A DNA stretch of 64,000 bases from positions 10,106,001-10,170,000 of the forward strand of contig CP075492.1 in assembly GCA_021613535.1 (NCBI GenBank). Reading direction: 5' to 3'. Shown piece after piece: positions 58,331-64,000 of this stretch. The notes below the pieces were generated by a model. It ran no database searches. It saw only the letters and a program-made list of their open reading frames with translations, and was not told where the DNA came from. The position numbers were made by a program, and so were the translations under genes. Every line of letters starts with the position of its first letter. Position 1 is the stretch's first letter. This DNA comes from Adineta vaga. Its lineage: Eukaryota; Rotifera.

Positions 58331-59390
58331 AAAAGATATTCAATGATATAAATAATATTATAATCTGATGTGAATGAATAACTACAAAATGAAATTTGAC
58401 ATTGAAGAAAATAATCTTGATATGAAAACGTCTTTTTCCATTGTTCAATCATTATTTTTGAAAGGATTTCATCGATAGTAGATGTTGATTGAAATCGACT
58501 TTGATTGAATAATTAAGTTTCAGTGGTGCTTAAAGAAATTCTTGAATTATTGTAATACATGATGGTTGATAGAAACATTCAAGTGTCGATGTCGAATAGC
58601 TTCAACAAGATAACAACCTGTATACAGACTCGGAATTGTAAATGAAGATGAGGAAAGATTTCCATCTGTTTGACGATTTTTTAAAATCAATGGATCATAA
58701 CAAAATTTCAACAGATAACATCGACATGTATTATTTTCATATGAACGCATATTAAAACTTGTGATTAGTGTTTCAATATCTAGTGACATGATATAATCAC
58801 TAAATAGACTTGATATAAGTTGATTTATTCGAGTAGAATATTGAACAAGATCAAAGGACTGATAATAGGTTAATTCAGTTGCTAATTGAAAATTTTGTAT
58901 TATGGAATTCGTATGTTCAAGAAAAACATCTTCAGTAAGGATTTTATCGGTAAGAAATCGTGTTGTTTGGAAAATCTTCAATTCATTATTTATTGTATCA
59001 TTTGCTGAAAGACAAAACGATCGAATTGTATTGAAGATAAATGTACCTATATAACTGAAATCTGATGTACAGATTTGATGATATTCAATGTCTAATTGAA
59101 TAAAACTTTTGTATGGAATTACAATGTTTTCACATGGACAATAAAGTGTTTGTGAATAATGTGAAGAAAGATATTGAAATTGTTCAAATGATGGTTGATT
59201 GATTTGATTGCTTTCAGTTATATTCACTTGACTTGTATAAATAAGAATGATTAGAAATGAAATGAAAAATAAACATAAGAATATTCATGTTGAGATTCGT
59301 TCATTCTTTAATTCATAATCATTTGTTGCAGTTGATGATGAGGAAAATATATTAATCTTTTGTATACGTAAGAACAAATCTTTCAACATT
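58331..59390 (-). pseudogene. Tandem membrane-protein unit C (nonsense codon and C-terminal decay)
   Basis: First unit of the array in transcription order. A TCTCTGTAG acceptor at 59391 precedes MLKDLFLRIQKINIF. In the first helix the conserved STRIFL reads ST-stop-IFL: TGA at 59287-59285 stands where A and B have Arg, consistent with a CGA to TGA change. The luminal domain is otherwise open (CPCENIVIPYKSFIQLD; CRCYLLKFCYDP; LYTGCYLVEAI). The frame then shifts near 58570 and a TAA follows near 58515. The C-terminal helix is traceable (YNIIYIIEYLF) and runs, after a further shift, into the head of unit B. Confidence 0.65.
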
Positions 59391-60555
59391 CTACAGAGAA
59401 ACTAATTATCAAATAACGGTCAATGGATCCAATAGAATAACAAATGTTACTTACTCTTTTATAAACGACAAGTTATTAATGAAGTAAAAAAAGTCTGTTT
59501 GGTTAAGAAATGAATTTTAAACAATTAACTTTTTCTTCCCATGATTTTGAATAGTTAACACAAGAAAAACATCATGTTTCACTCGACAGGATTTTGTTTT
59601 AAAAATAAAAAACCATCTTGTGAATGTGAGTGTTAGTGGGTAGGAATAAGATGTAAAACAACACCCTCAAGATGCTCGTCCATATCCTTTGTTTTTGTAT
59701 TTTTATTTCTTTTTTTTATATTTCATTGCAACAATAAATTGTATAGAAATTCTAATTGTGAAAAAAATAAAAACAGTAAAAGAATTAAGTTAAGTAGCTT
59801 TTTTGTGCATTTCCATTTTCAATGCTATTCTTTTTTTTCATTGTTACAGTTTCAGCTCAGATCGGTGGACTAGCGAAGTTATTCCTAACTCCTTCCTCCT
59901 ACAGATGGAGAAGTCAAAAGTTGTTTATGCCATATTTTCGGTGTTTTTTTTGTTTGCCACCCTATGTTTATGGGAAACGTTTAAAAATTCAATTATTCTC
60001 TATTTTTGCATCATAACATAATAAATAACTGCAAGGTCTCACTAGCAATAAAATGTTTCTTTATTGGTCTTTGATGTTGGTTATTTTCTTTTTTTACGTT
60101 TTCTTTTATAACGATGACATTGGATGATATGATTTACAAATGTGCATGTACTTTTTCGTAATGAATTTCTTCTTCACCTAAATCCTTCATTTCATCCATT
60201 TGCTTACTGAAGTTCTCATCCATAGTGACACTCGTTTATTTCTGTTTTCATAATGATGATAAGATAAAAAAAAACGATTATATGTCCAAGTATGATATGA
60301 AAAAGTTGGAAAGATAAATAATGGAAAAAACACACTATCGTTAGGTTTTTGTGCGTTCGAAAGCGAACGTTGCTGATAACGTTCTTTCTTCGTGTATATC
60401 TCTTTTATTACATCCATTGCACATGATAGAAGTATGTTGATTATATTTCAGCGAAAAAAGTATGCAAAGATGATGTTATAAATAGGTATAGCAACAAATA
60501 AACTGTCGTGCATATTAAACATAAACATTTATTTATTTTATTGTTCTCGATTAAC
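59391..60555. other. Intergenic between the decayed array and the mART-TPR gene
   Basis: A GTAAGT donor at about 59458 and the acceptor at 59391 suggest a small 5' intron of unit C. Frames at 59803-60021 are not supported. On the minus strand a 31-residue frame (60234-60139, MDENFSKQMDEMKDLGEEEI..) has coding-like composition and may be a short exon of an unidentified gene; confidence in it is low. Confidence 0.4.
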
Positions 60556-63500
60556 ATGAGCAAACAAAAACCACGTATCGCACTCACATCAACAACAGCA
60601 GTGGCCCGCCGACGTCTTGCTCAGAATTATTTGCTTATATGGCTCGATGCGAATATTGACGAAAATGACAACGATTGTCAAAACACTTTGAAACAGTTAC
60701 GAGCTGTTGTCAACGATGTCACTTTGCACACGCAACCAACAGATTGTATCGAGTTTCTCAATAGCATCGGTAATGAAAAAGCATTTGTCATAACTTCAGG
60801 ATCTCTCGGTCAACATCTTGTTCCCGATATCCATGATATACCCAAGTTGGATAGCATCTATATCTTTTGTGGTAATAAATCTCGACATCAACAGTGGACG
60901 AAACAATGGATCAAAATCAAAGGTGTACACACCGATATTAAGTATATCTGTGAAGCGCTCCAAACAGATGTCAAACAATGTAATCAAGATTTGACTTCAA
61001 TCAGTTTTGTAGGCTCCACTGAAGGAACTAACAGTGAAAACTTGAATCAATTAGATCCAACATTTATGTATACTCAAATATTCAAGGACATACTCCTCGA
61101 AATGAAATATGATCAAAAGGCGGTCGAAGACTTAGCAGTTCATTGCCGTGCTTTGTATGCAGGAAATAAACATGAATTAGATATTATCAAAGAATTTGAA
61201 CGCACTTATCGAGTGGAACAAGCGATTTGGTGGTATACACGTGAGTGCTTCGCTTTCCAAATACTCAATCGAGCACTTCGGAATCTCGAATCAGATACAA
61301 TCATCAAAATGGGCTTCTTCATGTGCGATCTGCATAAACAAATTGTCGAATTTCATCAACAACAGATCAGTAGTTATGGCAGAGACTCCTTTCTAGTGTA
61401 TCGAGGGCAAGGTCTTTCGAAAACAGATTTTGAGAAATTGGTGAAAATCAAAGGTGGTCTGATATCATTCAACAACTTTCTTTCCACCAGTAAAAAGCAA
61501 GAAGTATCTCTGGGATTTGCTGAGAGTGCATTGAATAATCCAAATACGGTTGGCATACTTTTTGTTATCTCGATTGATCCTCGAGTTACAAAAGTGCCAT
61601 TCGCTTGTGTTGATAAGGTTAGCTATTTCAAAACAGAAGCAGAAGTTCTATTCTCTATGCACACAGTATTTCGAGTGCATTCAATCAAACAATTGCAGAA
61701 GAATAGTGGATTGTATCAAGTAGAACTTCGACTTACGGGTGATGATGATGAACAACTTCAGATACTCACTCAACGTATTCGAACGGAGGCTACCGATGAC
61801 ACAGGGTTGGAACGATTGGGTAATTTGTTACTCAAAATAGGTCATTTTAATCAAGCTGAAGAACTGTACAAAGCGCTGCTTGATCAGACATGTGACATGA
61901 ATGACAAAGGGCTTTACTATCATCAGCTTGGATATGTCTATGATGATCAAGGTGATTATAAAAAAGCTGTTGAATACTACGACAAAGCACTTGAAATTCG
62001 ACAAAAAACTCTTCCTTCTAATCATCCTTCATTGGCTACTTCTTACAGTAACATCGGATTGGTGTATAGCAACATGGGAGAGTATTCGAAAGCACTCTCA
62101 TACTACGACAAAGCACTAGAGATTCAACAAAAATCTCTTCCTTCTAATCATCCTTCATTGGCTACTTCTTACAGTAACATCGGATTGGTGTATAGCAACA
62201 TGGGAGAGTATTCGAAAGCACTCTCATACTACGACAAAGCACTAGAGATTCAACAAAAATCTCTTCCTTCTAATCATCCTTCATTGGCTACTTCTTACAG
62301 TAACATCGGAACAGTGTATGACAACATGGGAGAGTCTTCAAAAGCACTTTCATATTACGACAAAGCACTAGAGATTGAACAAAAATCTCTTCCTTCTAAT
62401 CATCCATATTTGGCTACTTCTTACAGTAACATCGGAACAGTGTATGACAACATGGGAGAGTCTTCAAAAGCACTCTCATACTACGACAAAGCACTAGAGA
62501 TTCGACAAAAATCTCTTCCTTCTAATCATCCTGATTTGGCTACTTCTTACAATAACATCGGATCAGTGTATGACAACATGGGAGAGTCTTCAAAAGCACT
62601 CTCATACTACGACAAAGCACTAGAGATTCGACAAAAATCTCTTCCTTCTAATCATCCTTCATTGGCTACTTCTTACAGTAACATCGGATCAGTGTATGAC
62701 AACATGGGAGAGTATTCGAAAGCACTCTCATACTACGACAAAGCACTAGAGATTCAACAAAAATCTCTTCCTTCTAATCATCCTTCATTGGCTACTTCTT
62801 ACAGTAACATCGGAACAGTGTATGACAACATGGGAGAGTCTTCAAAAGCACTTTCATATTACGACAAAGCACTAGAGATTCGACAAAAATCTCTTCCTTC
62901 TAATCATCCTTCATTGGCTACTTCTTACAATAACATCGGATTGGTGTATGACAACATGGGAGAGTCTTCAAAAGCACTCTCATACTACGACAAAGCACTA
63001 GAGATTGAACAAAAATCTCTTCCTTCTAATCATCCATATTTGGCTACTTCTTACAGTAACATCGGATCAGTGTATGACAACATGGGAGAGTCTTCAAAAG
63101 CACTCTCATACTACGACAAAGCACTAGAGATTCGACAAAAATCTCTTCCTTCTAATCATCCTTCATTGGCTACTTCTTACAGTAACATCGGAACAGTGTA
63201 TGACAACATGGGAGAGTCTTCAAAAGCACTTTCATATTACGAAAAAGCACTAGAGATTGAACAAAAATCTCTTCCTTCTAATCATCCATATTTGGCTACT
63301 TCTTACAGTAACATCGGATCAGTGTATGACAACATGGGAGAGTATTCGAAAGCACTCTCATACTACGACAAAGCACTAGAGATTCAACAAAAATCTCTTC
63401 CTTCTAATCATCCTGATTTGGCTACTTCATACAGTAACATCGGATCGGTGTATGACAACATGGGAGAGTATTCGAAAGCACTCTCATACTACGACAAAGC

Positions 63501-63591
63501 ACTAGAGATTCTACGAAGATCTCTTCCTTCTAATCATCCTCATGTCAAAAGCGTAATAAGAAGTATTGAAATTGTAAAACAGAAGCTGTAA
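60556..63591 (+). CDS. Arginine ADP-ribosyltransferase fused to kinesin-light-chain-type TPR array
   Basis: Intronless, 1,011 residues from ATG 60556 (MSKQKPRIAL); the open frame continues upstream but begins with GTG. Residues ~25-150 form an alternating beta/alpha domain (NYLLIWLDANIDEND; EKAFVITSGSLGQHL; LDSIYIFCGNKSRH) that I do not recognise but which looks Rossmann- or receiver-like. Residues ~205-390 are an R-S-E-class ADP-ribosyltransferase: Arg283 in VYRGQ, Ser310-Thr-Ser in NNFLSTS, and Glu361-Ala-Glu363 in the TEAEVLF turn, the ExE signature of arginine-specific enzymes. Two divergent TPR helices follow (~405-470), then 12 full and one partial 42-residue TPRs. The predicted activity is transfer of ADP-ribose from NAD+ to protein arginine, with TPRs selecting partners. 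There is no signal peptide or membrane helix, so it is probably cytosolic. Confidence 0.9.
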   Translation: MSKQKPRIALTSTTAVARRRLAQNYLLIWLDANIDENDNDCQNTLKQLRAVVNDVTLHTQPTDCIEFLNSIGNEKAFVITSGSLGQHLVPDIHDIPKLDSIYIFCGNKSRHQQWTKQWIKIKGVHTDIKYICEALQTDVKQCNQDLTSISFVGSTEGTNSENLNQLDPTFMYTQIFKDILLEMKYDQKAVEDLAVHCRALYAGNKHELDIIKEFERTYRVEQAIWWYTRECFAFQILNRALRNLESDTIIKMGFFMCDLHKQIVEFHQQQISSYGRDSFLVYRGQGLSKTDFEKLVKIKGGLISFNNFLSTSKKQEVSLGFAESALNNPNTVGILFVISIDPRVTKVPFACVDKVSYFKTEAEVLFSMHTVFRVHSIKQLQKNSGLYQVELRLTGDDDEQLQILTQRIRTEATDDTGLERLGNLLLKIGHFNQAEELYKALLDQTCDMNDKGLYYHQLGYVYDDQGDYKKAVEYYDKALEIRQKTLPSNHPSLATSYSNIGLVYSNMGEYSKALSYYDKALEIQQKSLPSNHPSLATSYSNIGLVYSNMGEYSKALSYYDKALEIQQKSLPSNHPSLATSYSNIGTVYDNMGESSKALSYYDKALEIEQKSLPSNHPYLATSYSNIGTVYDNMGESSKALSYYDKALEIRQKSLPSNHPDLATSYNNIGSVYDNMGESSKALSYYDKALEIRQKSLPSNHPSLATSYSNIGSVYDNMGEYSKALSYYDKALEIQQKSLPSNHPSLATSYSNIGTVYDNMGESSKALSYYDKALEIRQKSLPSNHPSLATSYNNIGLVYDNMGESSKALSYYDKALEIEQKSLPSNHPYLATSYSNIGSVYDNMGESSKALSYYDKALEIRQKSLPSNHPSLATSYSNIGTVYDNMGESSKALSYYEKALEIEQKSLPSNHPYLATSYSNIGSVYDNMGEYSKALSYYDKALEIQQKSLPSNHPDLATSYSNIGSVYDNMGEYSKALSYYDKALEILRRSLPSNHPHVKSVIRSIEIVKQKL
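61966..63588 (+). repeat. Tandem 126-bp repeats encoding TPRs (12 full, one partial)
   Basis: Units start every 126 bases from 61966; the 13th, from 63478, diverges after about 60 bases. Each encodes 42 residues of the type ALSYYDKALEIQQKSLPSNH followed by PSLATSYSNIGxVY and xNMGEYSK. Units are nearly identical at DNA level, differing at a few sites: Q/E/R in EIxQK, S/Y/D in HPxLA, L/T/S before VY, and EYSK or ESSK. The Glu variant always travels with HPY (units 4, 9, 11), showing that blocks were copied together. Confidence 0.95.
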
Positions 63592-64000
63592 ATTTCACAA
63601 GTAGAATAAAGCATCTTTTATCACTTATTTTAAAACTTAGATATCAGAGCACATAACTGCAAAGATCAAGTGATAATCAGAAATTCAGGACAAATGATTG
63701 TTTGGGAACAGAAAACACAGATATGTTGTTTATATGCAGAGATATGATAGTATTTCTCTAATTTACACTAGTTTTTACTATATAACATACGAACTGGTTG
63801 ACTTGAAATGAACTTCAAATAAAAAATAGGATGATTCTCAAACTGAAAGATGTATTTTTATTATATACTAGAACCGATAGAATATTACAGGAGAAATCAA
63901 AGAATCTCTATTTCGAGTAAAAAGGATAAAATGCCTATAATCGGAACATCGTGAAATGTATTTCGTCATATCTATCGTATACGACTTTGTCTCAAGATAA
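63592..64000. other. 3' flank of the mART-TPR gene
   Basis: AT-rich, with AATAAA-like signals at 63605-63610 (GAATAAAG) and 63818-63824. No other gene is visible before the window ends. Confidence 0.55.

Noticed and set aside
59803-60021. 72-codon plus-strand frame possibly from a transposon
   Set aside because: No reverse transcriptase, transposase or terminal repeat is visible, and two overlapping frames look equally open.
60187-60417. 76-codon minus-strand frame starting MDVIKEIYTKKERY
   Set aside because: The first 30 codons look plausible, but the rest is Phe/Tyr-rich, and no intron joins it in frame to the coding-like segment at 60234-60139.
62041-63500. TPR repeat array considered as a transposon or satellite
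   Set aside because: The period is a multiple of three, the frame is continuous for 13 units and each unit is a canonical TPR, so it is a coding repeat.

Overview
This window looks like nuclear DNA of a small-genome, intron-rich invertebrate, most likely a bdelloid rotifer (Rotaria/Adineta/Philodina type). The evidence is AT-rich sequence, closely packed protein genes on both strands, many introns of about 50-75 bp with clean GT..AG borders, and animal-only genes (MAB21-like, SIAH, N-terminal RASSF, ADAR, SNAPC4, non-muscle myosin II). An intronless gene joins an arginine ADP-ribosyltransferase to 42-residue TPRs, a pairing I associate with bdelloids. Splice-acceptor-like AG sites lie a few bases upstream of many start codons, as expected for spliced-leader trans-splicing, which is known in rotifers. 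The species call is inference. I found no tRNA, rRNA, CRISPR array or intact transposon.

Layout. 1-4.3 kb (+): the 3' end of an unrecognised Pro/Ser-rich gene, then a tight same-strand trio of E2 ubiquitin-conjugating enzyme, complex I subunit NDUFA6 and a RING/B-box protein, possibly an operon. 4.5-8.5 kb (-): a 17-exon C2/coiled-coil protein resembling CCDC33. 9.4-10.8 kb (-): the splicing factor Tra2, divergent from FBXO7 (11.1-13.2 kb, +) across 255 bp. 13.9-16.6 kb (+): SNAPC4. 17.9-19.2 kb (-): an N-terminal RASSF protein. 19.2-24.5 kb: 5.4 kb without a recognisable gene. 24.5-25.3 kb (+): a Ser-rich orphan. 26.7-28.1 kb (+): SIAH. 28.7-29.9 kb (-): MAB21-like. 31.4-32.8 kb (-): IST1. 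34.8-37.3 kb (+): ADAR. 37.6-38.4 kb (+): an aldo-keto reductase. 39.4-40.8 kb (+): a glycine amidinotransferase. 43.2-52.1 kb (+): non-muscle myosin II heavy chain with apparent cassette exons in loop 1, loop 2 and the tail. 52.8-55.0 kb (-): an UNC93-like membrane protein. 55.9-59.4 kb (-): three decayed tandem copies of one membrane-protein family. 60.6-63.6 kb (+): the ADP-ribosyltransferase/TPR gene.

Most genes are unrelated housekeeping or developmental genes, so the window is mainly a core euchromatic region. Several act in ubiquitin signalling (E2, RING/B-box, FBXO7, SIAH) and RNA metabolism (Tra2, SNAPC4, ADAR), but nothing in the layout shows that they work as one pathway. The right end (55.9-63.6 kb) is the accessory part: a decaying tandem membrane family next to a young, internally repeating mART-TPR gene.

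Exon borders were read by eye from GT/AG signals and reading-frame continuity. Total CDS lengths divide by three for every multi-exon model complete in this window, but none has transcript support. Gene features give the span from first to last coding base, and exons are listed in the evidence.
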